Source: Syntrophomonadaceae bacterium
GTDB taxonomy: Bacteria > Bacillota > Syntrophomonadia > Syntrophomonadales > Syntrophomonadaceae
Length of the DNA: 15,521 nt
Reading direction: 5' to 3'
Assembly: GCA_012522705.1 (NCBI GenBank)
Contig: JAAYJY010000203.1
Coordinates: 1-15,521 of the forward strand
In this document: positions 8,401 through 13,671 of the stretch, one piece after another
Numbering within the stretch: position 1 is the first letter of the stretch
Layout of the letters: each line of letters begins with the position of its first letter
The notes under the pieces: model-generated
Databases searched by the model: none
Told to the model about the DNA's origin: nothing
What the model saw: the letters and a program-made list of their open reading frames with translations, nothing else
Program-made: the position numbers and the translations under genes

Positions 8401-9192
8401 CAGGCGGCTGCCCAGGCCCAAACAGGATTTGAAAAGCGCCTGCAAGCCGCCGTTTCGGAGGAATCAGAGTTGCGGGACCATGTCTGGGCCCGCCTGGACT
8501 GGAGTTATCCCGGGGCCGCCGCTGTCCACATCCCCTCCAAACTGTCCGTCAGTCGGGTCAATAACTTGGGGACTGTCCCCAAGTTATTGCAGGCCGGGTA
8601 CCTGGCGGAGGCGGTCCCGGTGGTTCGCGAGCCCAGGTTCATGACGGCGGCGGCCGGACGCGGGGAAGCGACCTTCAGCGGAGCAGCCCGGGGAGCCATA
8701 CTGCATAAGGTCATGCAGTTGCTGGATTACAAAGAGGTCGGCAGCAAGGAAGAGATCGAAGGGCAGATGGCCAGATTGGTGGAGCGGGAGATCCTCCTGA
8801 CGGAAGAAGCGGCCAGCGTGGACCAGGGCAAGATACTAAACTTCTTCCGGTCTGAACTGGGGCGGCGGGTGTTGGCCGCAGACCGGGTCCAGCGGGAAGT
8901 CCCTTTCAATTTGCTCTATGATGCAGCCCATGTATCCACGGACATGCCGCCCGGCAGGGAGCAGTTGCTCCTACAGGGGGTGATCGACCTTTATTTTCGG
9001 GAAGAGGATGGGCTGGTGCTGGTTGATTACAAGAGCGACCGGGTGACACCCGTTAATAAGGAAGCTGTTATCTCCGGGTACCGGAGGCAGCTCGAATTGT
9101 TCAAGACAGCCCTGGAACAGATCCTGGAGCAACCGGTAAAGGCCTCCTACTTGTATCTCTTTGACATCGGCGAAGCCGTGCAGATTGAATAA
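5416..9192 (+). CDS. addA: AddA, helicase-nuclease subunit A
   Basis: UvrD-type 3'-to-5' helicase fused to a RecB-type nuclease; partner of AddB. 1258 residues, slightly longer than B. subtilis AddA. In order: Walker A AAAGSGKT (23-30), Walker B VDEYQD (Asp389, Glu390), GDVKQSIYRFR, motif V IHKSKGLEFPVV, motif VI YVALTRPRDKL, and nuclease residues Asp1191 (GVID), Asp1204 and Lys1206 (DYKS). GGAGG at 5403-5407 is 8 bases before the ATG, and the start overlaps the addB stop by four bases. Two oddities explain the extra length. Residues about 521-559 form a strongly acidic, Glu-rich low-complexity insertion. Residues 1048-1058 (VNNLGTVPKLL) are encoded by a perfect 31-base palindrome of a dispersed repeat, read through in frame between helicase and nuclease domains. 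Catalytic motifs are intact, so activity is expected. Confidence 0.97.
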   Translation: MTRWTDKQREAIDDRGHNLLVAAAAGSGKTAVLVERIIQLVRQDRIDIDRLLTVTFTQAAAGEMRARISTRLLAAMQEEGEDQEFLRQQINLLNRASISTLHSFCLDVVRRYFHIIDISPSFRVGDATETALLKLEVLEELFEAEYELGEAGFLQLVEMYAGGKDDSPLRELVLRTYEFIQSQPAPLTWLARKVGDFDLADDQLGQSQWGRSLLQQLDIEMAGAEEMFASALRLTDRPGGPYTYREALEHDLRLAQDLRKALGRGIGDFYQHLCQAQHRRLGAARKDVDPVLKEEAQELREQGKKVIKELGSKILFMSPEAFCQDLREMHPGMVYLAGLVEQFHHRYRESKTERGLADFNDLEHYALEILADPLTAADYRRQFDYIFVDEYQDSNLVQETILNRINREDNLFLVGDVKQSIYRFRLADPSLFMEKYVAYNDPRGRPDLRIDLSANFRSRRTVIDAVNDIFSRIMSRQLGEIDYQPEVFLEYGLPMPADLEEELDTGQVELLLIDKQGTGVGEETELGERPETESDAQMDGEEAGSAAEELEEEPGDVEFEARMVAERINELHGQLFYDSQNQRMRPLEYRDMVVLMRATRGQADVYYETLMKAGIPVYADVDRGYFETAEMKVFINLLHLIDNKRQDIPLLSVMRSPIGRFTLEDLIEIRAGSNAATFHEALEGCLSSGTGPVAGKSAAFIERLNYWQEAARFLPMDELIWQLLQETGYLRYAAAMPGGQQRQANLMILLERARQYQATSMQGLFHFLKFIEKLESSSSDMGMAKILGESEDVVRIMSIHKSKGLEFPVVMVAGLGRRFNLSDIRARVMFHKDLGIGPKYVDPELRVTRDTIARTAMASRIRAENLAEEMRILYVALTRPRDKLIMVGTASELAKSIKRWSKGTSPFHLARARGLLDWLGAVVVEHADGEPLRRYDPTADLATEAEGSDRRPGHHDVGIKSLYGSEQTGNDSSDTAETGYHWLVKVIDRSRIGMAQAAAQAQTGFEKRLQAAVSEESELRDHVWARLDWSYPGAAAVHIPSKLSVSRVNNLGTVPKLLQAGYLAEAVPVVREPRFMTAAAGRGEATFSGAARGAILHKVMQLLDYKEVGSKEEIEGQMARLVEREILLTEEAASVDQGKILNFFRSELGRRVLAADRVQREVPFNLLYDAAHVSTDMPPGREQLLLQGVIDLYFREEDGLVLVDYKSDRVTPVNKEAVISGYRRQLELFKTALEQILEQPVKASYLYLFDIGEAVQIE
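8559..8589. repeat. Perfect REP-like palindrome inside addA
   Basis: Arms CAATAACTTGGGGAC (8559-8573) and GTCCCCAAGTTATTG (8575-8589) are perfectly complementary around a single T at 8574. The same core recurs at 15349-15377 between genes and in degraded form at 12378-12402. Within addA it is in frame and encodes NNLGTVPKLL. Because it is palindromic, the antisense strand encodes the same peptide in the corresponding frame. Confidence 0.9.
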
Positions 9193-9937
9193 CCGGGCAT
9201 CCGTAAGGGGGCCCGCCCCCGGGTAAGTGGGGGACAACGAGAAGATGCATTTCCGCCCGATCCAGCAGAGATCGTTTGCCTCCCATGAAGGGAAGGCGGT
9301 TCCGGGTAAAGATAAGAATCACCAGATACGATGAAATGTCTGCCCCGCCAAGTAAGTTGAGCCGGGATTGATGGTAGGCAAGCATGCTGTTTTTCACTGC
9401 GGTTTAATTTATGTTGAAGCCTTGTAAACATATGACGGATCGGGGCGATTGTGGCAGGAATATCCAACATATTGGGGTAACCGGCGCTAAAGCACCCATA
9501 AAATTGTAGTAAAATAAACTGACCCAAAGACTTCAACTAAAAAATCAGGGGAGACAAGCCGAAAAGCAAACATGGATTACGGTAACCATTCGTGACTGTT
9601 ATGAATTGCCGCCCCATCAACTTAATATTACAAAAGCGTAGTAAACATATATTAAGACGACAGGACCAAAGCCCGAATGTAAGCGAAAAGAATATAATAT
9701 TGCGGAAATGAAGCAGGAATCTTGAGCTGAAGATGGAATCTTTATATCTGTTATGGAATTTTGATATAAATTATAATAAAATTTGTTTCGTTGCTGGCCT
9801 TTGTTTTCATGAGACGACTGCTGGTCAGGCATTTTTGCCAGCCAATATGGATAGATATTTCTTACGGAAGGTTATTTCTTAACCAACCAACCTAAATGCA
9901 ATCATAATTTCAGTCTATTTACATAAGGGGACCATCG
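9193..9937. other. Intergenic gap of 745 bases without a supported gene
   Basis: The first 50 bases are GC-rich with short self-complementary runs (GGGGGC/GCCCCC at 9207-9220), possibly the end of the addAB transcript but without a T-run. GTAAGTGGGGGAC near 9224 weakly resembles half of the REP-like palindrome. From about 9400 onward the composition turns clearly AT-rich, unlike the flanking genes. A TATAAT at 9772-9777 has no good -35 partner at 17 bases. A short hairpin GGCA-TTTT-TGCC lies near 9829-9840. The only open frames are on the minus strand, lack ribosome binding sites and show no family features. The region probably contains the promoter and leader of the carboxypeptidase gene. 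Confidence 0.6.
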
Positions 9938-11233
9938 ATGAAGAAATACTTGACCGTTGTTTTGGCGGCCATCTTGCTGATAATAAACGTTATGCCGGTT
10001 GGGGCAGAGGAACCAACGGCTTTGGCGCCTCCTGTCATCGGGTCGGAAGCAGTGGTTTTAATGGATGCCAGCACCGGCCAGATACTATTCGAAAAAAATA
10101 TGCACGAACGGCTATATCCTGCCTCCATAACCAAGATCATGACCGTACTGCTGGGGGTGGAGAGGGCCCGATTGAATGAAGTCGTCACCATGACCCACGA
10201 CGCTGTTTTCAGTATCCCCTTAGGGGCCTCCCATATTGCTTTGGATGAAGATGAACAAATCAGTATGGAGCAAGCCCTCATGGCAGCCATGTTGCCATCC
10301 GCCAACGAAGCCTGCAACGGAATCGCTGAGCATATCAGCGGCAGCGTCCCCGCCTTCGCCGCGCTCATGAACGAACGGGCGATACAGGCCGGGGCATTGA
10401 ATACCACCTTTGCCAACAGCAATGGCCTTTCGGATCCAAGGCATCTGACGACCGCCTATGATATGGCGATGATCACCAGGAGCGCCATCGAGAATCAGCA
10501 ATTCCGCAGGATTTTCGGAACCTCCCACTATGTGATTAGCCCCACCAATAAACAACCGGAGACCCGCTACCTGTGGGCCGAACACAAAATGTTCGAGTGT
10601 GGGCGCTATGAATACGAGGGGGTCATCGGCGGGAAAACCGGTTACACCAGGGATTCCGGCAACACCTTGGTGACCCTGGCACAGAGGGGGGGCCGGGAAC
10701 TGATCGTGGTGGCCATACGCAGCCTGGATCAGGCTGTATATACCGACACTGCTGCCCTCTTCGACTATGGCTTTGGCCAGTTTAGCGATTGTTCGATAAC
10801 CCTGCCGGCGCTTACTTCCGCCGACCTGGAGGGAGTCGGGGGAGAGACCAAACAGGCTGAAGCCGCCGACCAGCAGATGCAGGCAATGAACGTCGTCCGT
10901 CTGCTGCACAATAGTATTTCCCCGTCTGAGGTCCAGGTCGTTTATACGGTGCTTAATCCCGGCGAATCTACCGCCCAAGTACAGGCAGACCTGCGATTGG
11001 CCAATGCCAGCAGTCTCATGTATGGTGACCTGGGTTCCACTATGTTTCAGATCCAGGTGGGTTCCCCAGTGGGGAACACCGCTGTCAGTATATTGTCCAT
11101 AATCGCCAAGACCGTCTTGATTTTGGCCGCCCTCGCCTTCGGCCTGCGCTGGTTTTTCAAGAGCCGTCGGATGCGGCAGAGGAAAAATAGCCTCAGCCTC
11201 GATTCGCAAAGAATTCGTATACCCATCCGCTAG
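9938..11233 (+). CDS. D-alanyl-D-alanine carboxypeptidase (DacF/PBP5-like)
   Basis: Low-molecular-weight penicillin-binding protein (peptidase S11) that removes the terminal D-Ala of peptidoglycan pentapeptides outside the cell. 431 residues. An N-terminal signal peptide (MKKYLTVVLAAILLIINVMPVGA) has likely cleavage after VGA at residue 23. All three active-site motifs are intact: SITK (Ser63 nucleophile, Lys66), SAN (121-123) and KTG (233-235). A C-terminal hydrophobic helix at about 382-406 followed by a basic tail anchors it to the membrane, as in DacF-type proteins, instead of the amphipathic helix of PBP5. AAGGGG (9925-9930) is 7 bases before ATG. It stands alone after a long AT-rich gap, and no obvious terminator follows. 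Vegetative versus sporulation role (DacA, DacB or DacF) cannot be decided, so no symbol is given. Confidence 0.93.
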   Translation: MKKYLTVVLAAILLIINVMPVGAEEPTALAPPVIGSEAVVLMDASTGQILFEKNMHERLYPASITKIMTVLLGVERARLNEVVTMTHDAVFSIPLGASHIALDEDEQISMEQALMAAMLPSANEACNGIAEHISGSVPAFAALMNERAIQAGALNTTFANSNGLSDPRHLTTAYDMAMITRSAIENQQFRRIFGTSHYVISPTNKQPETRYLWAEHKMFECGRYEYEGVIGGKTGYTRDSGNTLVTLAQRGGRELIVVAIRSLDQAVYTDTAALFDYGFGQFSDCSITLPALTSADLEGVGGETKQAEAADQQMQAMNVVRLLHNSISPSEVQVVYTVLNPGESTAQVQADLRLANASSLMYGDLGSTMFQIQVGSPVGNTAVSILSIIAKTVLILAALAFGLRWFFKSRRMRQRKNSLSLDSQRIRIPIR

Positions 11234-11315
11234 AGATTACTACTGCGCAACTTGCATGCAATCCTGCCCATCCCTTCCGCATCTTTCCAGTCAATCTTTC
11301 TTTAGAGTAAATTGG

Positions 11316-11352
11316 TGTGACATACACAGTAATATTTATTATAATGTACACA
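11316..11352. promoter_or_regulatory. Candidate PadR operator around its own promoter
   Basis: TGTGACAT (11316-11323), overlapping the -35 box, is mirrored by ATGTACACA (11344-11352) beginning in the -10 box, an imperfect dyad with one extra base. ACAT/ATGT half-sites are typical of PadR-family operators, and PadR genes are usually autoregulated. TACACA also repeats directly at 11323 and 11347. Binding is inferred, not shown. Confidence 0.35.
11317..11345 (+). promoter_or_regulatory. Strong promoter of the padR-HAAS operon
   Basis: GTGACA (11317-11322, 5/6 to TTGACA) and a perfect TATAAT (11340-11345) are separated by exactly 17 bases. The expected transcription start, about 11352, coincides with the first base of the Shine-Dalgarno AAGGAGGTG (11352-11360), so the leader would be only about 16 bases long. 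Confidence 0.8.
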
Positions 11353-11367
11353 AGGAGGTGAAGTGAA

Positions 11368-11721
11368 GTGGGCGGCACAATTTCAAACGAACTGATTCGC
11401 GGCCATACCGATACCATTATCTTGAATATCCTGCGCCAGGGTGACAGCTACGGCTATGAAACCTATAAGAAAATAATAGCTCTGAGCGGGCGCCGTTATG
11501 AATTGAAGGAAGCAACCCTCTACACCGCTTTTCGCCGCATGGAGCAAGATGATTTGATCGTTTCCTACTGGGGCGATGAATCACAGGGCGGCCGGCGCAA
11601 ATACTATCGCATCACCGACAGGGGCAAGGAAGTGTATCAGCGGAATGTAGTGGATTGGAATTTTGCCAAAGGTGTTCTGGACAAATTGATTCAAGGAGGT
11701 CTTCAAGATGTCAAAGAATGA
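11368..11721 (+). CDS. PadR-family transcriptional regulator
   Basis: Winged-helix repressor of the PadR family, 117 residues, the usual size of the short (PadR-s2-like) subgroup. The N-terminal segment NELIRGHTDTIILNILRQGDSYGYETYKKI (about 7-36) is the family signature opening the helix-turn-helix. KEATLYTAFRRMEQDDLI (about 47-64) matches the recognition helix and following region, and GGRRKYYRITDRGKEV (about 74-89) is the wing. The start is GTG at 11368, 9 bases after AGGAGG (11353-11358); the earlier GTG at 11363 is out of frame. It overlaps the next gene by 14 bases. PadR proteins encoded beside a HAAS-domain membrane protein usually repress their own operon in response to envelope or drug stress. 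The ligand is unknown here. Confidence 0.92.
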   Translation: MGGTISNELIRGHTDTIILNILRQGDSYGYETYKKIIALSGRRYELKEATLYTAFRRMEQDDLIVSYWGDESQGGRRKYYRITDRGKEVYQRNVVDWNFAKGVLDKLIQGGLQDVKE

Positions 11722-12382
11722 TGATCCCATGAATAAAAAAGCAACCACATACATTGAAAATCTGTTTGCCGGGGTGGCGGACAGCCAGCAACTTAGGGAC
11801 CTCAAGGAGGAACTGGTGACCAATTTGAGAGAAAAGACTGCCGATATCAAATCCCGGGGCCTGGATGATGAGCAGGCGTTTAGAGAAGCCGTGATCTCGA
11901 TGGGCGATTTGAGCGGCCTGGTGGATGAAATGCGCGTGGTCAGACAACATCAGCCGGTTCATTCCGGTTCGGCGCCGCAATCCGCCAATTCGCGCCTGAT
12001 GACCCGGATTTCCACGGGCGGCATCGTTATCGGGACCTTGCTGATATTGTTTGGATTATACACGTCCACCATGCTCTATTTCATGAGGATGGACGCGGTG
12101 CCGGTAATTGGAAGCTCGATCTTCATAGTTGCCGGCGGAACCATATTGACTTACAGCGTATTGACCAGGGAAACCCGCACCAAATACGGCATGAGTGTGT
12201 TCCGGGCCTTGTTGTACGCGGTGGCGGCGGGGCTGATCCTTTTCAGCATATTTACGGCATTCACTACCCGTTATGCAACCGGTGAAATGTTCATAGCCGT
12301 CGCTTCATTAATGGTGTTTTCCATGGCCGGCATAGGCTTGCTCTTAGTGCTGCTCCTCACCGGAAAGGACCGCCGCAAATAA
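11708..12382 (+). CDS. HAAS-domain (DUF1700-like) integral membrane protein
   Basis: 224 residues. The N-terminal helical domain (about 13-77, with YIENLFAGV, LKEELVTNLREK and a GLDDEQAFREAVISMGDLSGLVDEM stretch) matches the HAAS/permease-prefix domain commonly found next to PadR regulators. A polar linker (80-100) leads to four predicted transmembrane helices at about 103-125, 130-150, 164-185 and 193-217, with a basic C-terminus GKDRRK. ATG at 11708 follows AAGGAGGT (11693-11700) by 7 bases, and it overlaps padR by 14 bases, so the two are co-translated. The likely role is as a membrane partner or sensor in the PadR circuit, inferred from context. The final AAA-TAA lies within a degenerate copy of the window's palindromic repeat, so the stop codon may derive from an inserted repeat. 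Confidence 0.8.
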   Translation: MSKNDDPMNKKATTYIENLFAGVADSQQLRDLKEELVTNLREKTADIKSRGLDDEQAFREAVISMGDLSGLVDEMRVVRQHQPVHSGSAPQSANSRLMTRISTGGIVIGTLLILFGLYTSTMLYFMRMDAVPVIGSSIFIVAGGTILTYSVLTRETRTKYGMSVFRALLYAVAAGLILFSIFTAFTTRYATGEMFIAVASLMVFSMAGIGLLLVLLLTGKDRRK

Positions 12383-12416
12383 CTCGGCTCCTCCAAGTTA
12401 TTGGGGGTGAGGTATC
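12378..12416. repeat. Degenerate REP-like repeat at the end of the HAAS gene
   Basis: AATAACTCGG (12378-12387) and CCAAGTTATT (12393-12402) form 10-base arms with one mismatch around CTCCT. The right arm and the 14 bases after it (12393-12416) match 15368-15391 at 22 of 24 positions, so the conserved unit extends beyond the palindrome. Another partial match, GGACTGTCC followed by GTTAGTG, lies at about 12424-12443. The HAAS stop codon (12380-12382) is inside the left arm. Confidence 0.65.
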
Positions 12417-12656
12417 GGGTTTCGGACTGTCCTCCCGTTAGTGGCCCCGGTGGTCCTCAAGTTGGTAGTAACGGCACTTCAGATCAGTAAACATGAGGAC
12501 TTAACCCAAAGCCAGCAACCTGCGGGACCAGCGCCTCTGGCCTGGGCGGGAGTCTTCGCCGGGTTCAGAGTGATATTATATTATAATGAAGGAGCGGCGA
12601 TGGTTCCCAAGCTTCCTCCGGTTAGAGTGCTCTCGGCCATAGTGATAGTAATGGAA

Positions 12657-12673
12657 GTCTCCGGCCCGGAGAC
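12657..12673 (-). terminator. Short GC palindrome after the 35-codon gene
   Basis: GTCTCCGG (12657-12664) and CCGGAGAC (12666-12673) are perfectly complementary around one C. The palindrome begins 12 bases beyond the stop codon of the minus-strand small gene, a position suited to a terminator, but no proper T-run follows on that strand. Confidence 0.3.
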
Positions 12674-12685
12674 CGCGCTCACCCC

Positions 12686-12793
12686 TCAGCCCGAGTTGGC
12701 ACCTATATTCTGGTAGAACAAATAGGCGATAAACAGAAACACAATCCAGATAAACGCGTATTTGATGATGTCGATCAAACGCAATCCCCCCAT
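12686..12793 (-). CDS. Single-helix small membrane protein, 35 residues
   Basis: Unrecognised family. On the minus strand ATG at 12793 is preceded by GGGAGG, six bases upstream (CTCCGG between), and opens a 35-codon frame ending in TGA at 12686. The product MGGLRLIDIIKYAFIWIVFL then continues as FIAYLFYQNIGANSG: a short basic start, one hydrophobic helix at about residues 12-27, and a small polar tail. The sequence is too hydrophobic and too well placed behind a ribosome binding site to be dismissed as chance. A TATAAT-like box occurs on this strand at 12861-12856 without a good -35. Single-helix proteins of this size include membrane-complex subunits and type I toxins; nothing here chooses between them. 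The segment KYAFI is loosely similar to KYAWI in the small protein at 1454-1690, which may be coincidence. Confidence 0.5.
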   Translation of the reverse strand: MGGLRLIDIIKYAFIWIVFLFIAYLFYQNIGANSG

Positions 12794-12931
12794 CCGGAGC
12801 CTCCCGCAAACCTGCTGTCTGCTGCCCGCACCATAGTGATTCCAATATACAATCGATTATACGACTATACAAGATGGAAACAGGGAAACCAGGAAATCCG
12901 TCGGTGTTTCCCTCCTAAGATTTTGCCAGCA

Positions 12932-12940
12932 TGGTATAAT
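12932..12940 (+). promoter_or_regulatory. Extended -10 promoter element
   Basis: TGG followed by a perfect TATAAT (12935-12940) forms an extended -10 (TGnTATAAT), which can act without a good -35; none is present at 17 bases. The expected start is near 12947. Confidence 0.45.
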
Positions 12941-12946
12941 GGGTTT

Positions 12947-13050
12947 AGAGAATTGTATATTTTAGGGTCAGTTGATGCGAATGCATTCATACTTCTCCCT
13001 CAGTTATCTTCGATTCGCACAGCCGACCGATTTAAAGGCCGGCCTTTTTT
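12947..13050 (+). ncRNA. Candidate small RNA of about 100 nt
   Basis: The segment runs from the predicted start after an extended -10 box to a T-run terminator. It contains TGCGAAT (12976-12982), complementary to ATTCGCA (13013-13019), with a 30-base loop, then the terminator stem. A frame starting at ATG 12975 has no ribosome binding site and reads through the terminator, so coding is unlikely. I do not recognise it as 6S, SRP, tmRNA or a named riboswitch. The next gene begins 255 bases after the terminator, so it could alternatively be a terminated leader. Confidence 0.35.
13022..13050 (+). terminator. Intrinsic terminator with T6
   Basis: GCCGACC (13022-13028) pairs with GGCCGGC (13037-13043) with one A-C mismatch around an AT-rich 8-base loop, followed by C and TTTTTT (13045-13050). 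An alternative fold is the smaller AAAGG/CCTTT hairpin. Both place the T-run directly after the stem. Confidence 0.6.
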
Positions 13051-13120
13051 GTGGGTTGGATCTCCCGGCGGGGCCGGCCGTGGATCAGGCCAGTGGTATT
13101 CCAGGGCACTGAACGACTTT

Positions 13121-13286
13121 GGTGGAAGCAACATCCTGGAAAAGTCAGCCGCGAGATTCGGGAACAAGACCGGAAAGCAACACGCAGGGGCAAGAGTTGG
13201 AAGCAAGTCTTAAGCAACAAAAGTCAATAGCATTAGCGGGAAGCAAGTCCCGTCAATGAAATTCGGCAGCAAGACTTGGCAGCAAT
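13121..13286 (+). repeat. Cluster of degenerate GGAAGCAAGTC-type motifs
   Basis: Related short motifs recur just before the cysteine-rich gene: GGAAGCAAC at 13124, GGAACAAGAC at 13161, GGAAAGCAAC at 13172, GGAAGCAAGTC at 13199, AAGCAAC at 13212, GGAAGCAAGTC at 13239, GGCAGCAAGAC at 13265 and GGCAGCAAT at 13278. Three copies fit GGMA(G)CAAGWC followed shortly by AGCAAY, in the same orientation with uneven spacing (about 26-40 bases). A further GGAAGCAGGTC occurs at 13535 after the gene. Confidence 0.5.
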
Positions 13287-13288
13287 AG

Positions 13289-13295
13289 AAAGGAG
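13289..13295 (+). promoter_or_regulatory. Ribosome binding site deciding the start of the cysteine-rich gene
   Basis: AAAGGAG lies directly against an ATG at 13296, too close to serve it, but 9 bases before the in-frame ATG at 13305, which is therefore taken as the start. Confidence 0.75.
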
Positions 13296-13304
13296 ATGAC
13301 GCTC

Positions 13305-13499
13305 ATGGATGAAAAGCTGGCCAAAGAATGCCTGTGCCCCATGTGTCCATCCTACGTTAAATGCGACGAGCCGATAGCCTACTGCATCCCGGAGGTACAT
13401 ACCAGCAAATGCATCAAGTGGGAGAGCGGCTGCGCCTGCCCGGTTTGCCCGGTGTTCGACAAATTGAAACTGGACCGGGAGTATTATTGTCTGCGCTGA
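13305..13499 (+). CDS. Ten-cysteine small protein, DUF2769-like
   Basis: 64 residues with ten cysteines at 9, 11, 14, 20, 27, 36, 43, 45, 48 and 62. Two CxCPxCP motifs (CLCPMCP at 9-15 and CACPVCP at 43-49) are separated by a C...YC...SKCIKWESG segment, and the protein ends with EYYC. From memory this arrangement matches the DUF2769 family, known mainly from methanogenic archaea and some anaerobic bacteria. The function is unknown; metal or Fe-S cluster binding is the obvious inference. There is no signal peptide or membrane segment, so it is probably cytoplasmic. It precedes the flavoprotein gene by 172 bases and the rubredoxin-like gene lies beyond, suggesting a redox neighbourhood. The start at 13305 follows from ribosome-binding-site spacing; ATG 13296 would add three residues. 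Confidence 0.8.
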   Translation: MDEKLAKECLCPMCPSYVKCDEPIAYCIPEVHTSKCIKWESGCACPVCPVFDKLKLDREYYCLR

Positions 13500-13542
13500 C
13501 CAGGGCAGCGATGTCTGGGGTGGAGAAGGTTGACGGAAGCAG

Positions 13543-13641
13543 GTCAGGAGCGCACGGCTACAGCCGATGAATGGCTGGGAGAGATCGTAGTCTGTCCAAG
13601 TACAAGCTCCTGACGATTATAAGCGCCGGGCGACTACGGCG
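13543..13641 (+). ncRNA. Possible structured leader upstream of the flavoprotein gene
   Basis: GTCAGGAGC (13543-13551) pairs perfectly with GCTCCTGAC (13606-13614). Inside it CAGCC (13561-13565) pairs with GGCTG (13573-13577). Also inside it, CGTAGTC (13586-13592) is complementary to GACTACG (13632-13638) outside the stem, which would make a pseudoknot. A competing hairpin CGCCG/CGGCG (13624-13628 and 13637-13641) uses part of the same downstream strand, just before the ribosome binding site. It matches no riboswitch I know. The 9-base stem is moderately significant; the rest is inference. Confidence 0.35.
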
Positions 13642-13658
13642 ATGTTGAGTATGAGAGG

Positions 13659-13664
13659 AGGAGG
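13659..13664 (+). promoter_or_regulatory. Ribosome binding site deciding the flavoprotein start
   Basis: AGGAGG lies 7 bases before ATG 13672. It would be 1 base before ATG 13666, and would be internal if ATG 13642 were used, so 13672 is preferred. An overlapping AGGAGG at 13656-13661 could serve ATG 13666 with a tight 4-base gap. Confidence 0.7.
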
Positions 13665-13671
13665 GATGAAG

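Larger units (their letters stand above)
12383..13304. other. Roughly 920-base stretch without long genes
   Basis: Between the HAAS gene and the cysteine-rich protein there is no convincing gene longer than 40 codons. The stretch holds degenerate REP-like sequence (to about 12445), a 7-base inverted repeat GTCCTCA/TGAGGAC (12453-12459 and 12494-12500), an AT-rich TATTATATTATAAT patch (12574-12587), a 35-codon minus-strand gene, an 8-base inverted repeat AGGGAAAC/GTTTCCCT (12882-12889 and 12906-12913), a candidate small RNA (12932-13050) and a cluster of GGAAGCAAGTC-like motifs (13121-13286). Confidence 0.6.

Noticed and set aside
9440..9500. Possible cyclic-di-AMP (ydaO-type) riboswitch before the carboxypeptidase gene
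   Set aside because: A segment near AATATCC...ATTGGGGTAACC is loosely reminiscent of part of the consensus, but the other conserved blocks and stems are not visible and the distance to the gene is over 400 bases.
9147..9536. Minus-strand frames (98-129 codons) overlapping the end of addA
   Set aside because: They run antisense into addA, lack ribosome binding sites and show no recognisable family or membrane features.
11234..11316. Terminator after the carboxypeptidase gene
   Set aside because: Only a short TTGCATGCAA palindrome is present, with no GC-rich stem or T-run directly after it.
12600..12716. 38-residue plus-strand frame preceded by AAGGAG
   Set aside because: It overlaps antisense to the better-supported membrane peptide, has proline-rich composition without a domain or helix, and the only nearby TATAAT would start transcription inside its ribosome binding site. 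Kept as a remote possibility.
12576..12872. 98-codon minus-strand frame over the small membrane gene
   Set aside because: It lacks a ribosome binding site and its product has no coherent features; a shorter frame in the same DNA has both a ribosome binding site and a membrane helix.
13121..13286. CRISPR array
   Set aside because: The repeated motifs are about 10 bases, degenerate and unevenly spaced, without repeat-spacer structure or cas genes.
13543..13614. 72-base stem-enclosed segment as a tRNA
   Set aside because: The length fits, but there is no T-arm GTTCRA, no anticodon arm of proper size and no 7-base acceptor stem geometry.
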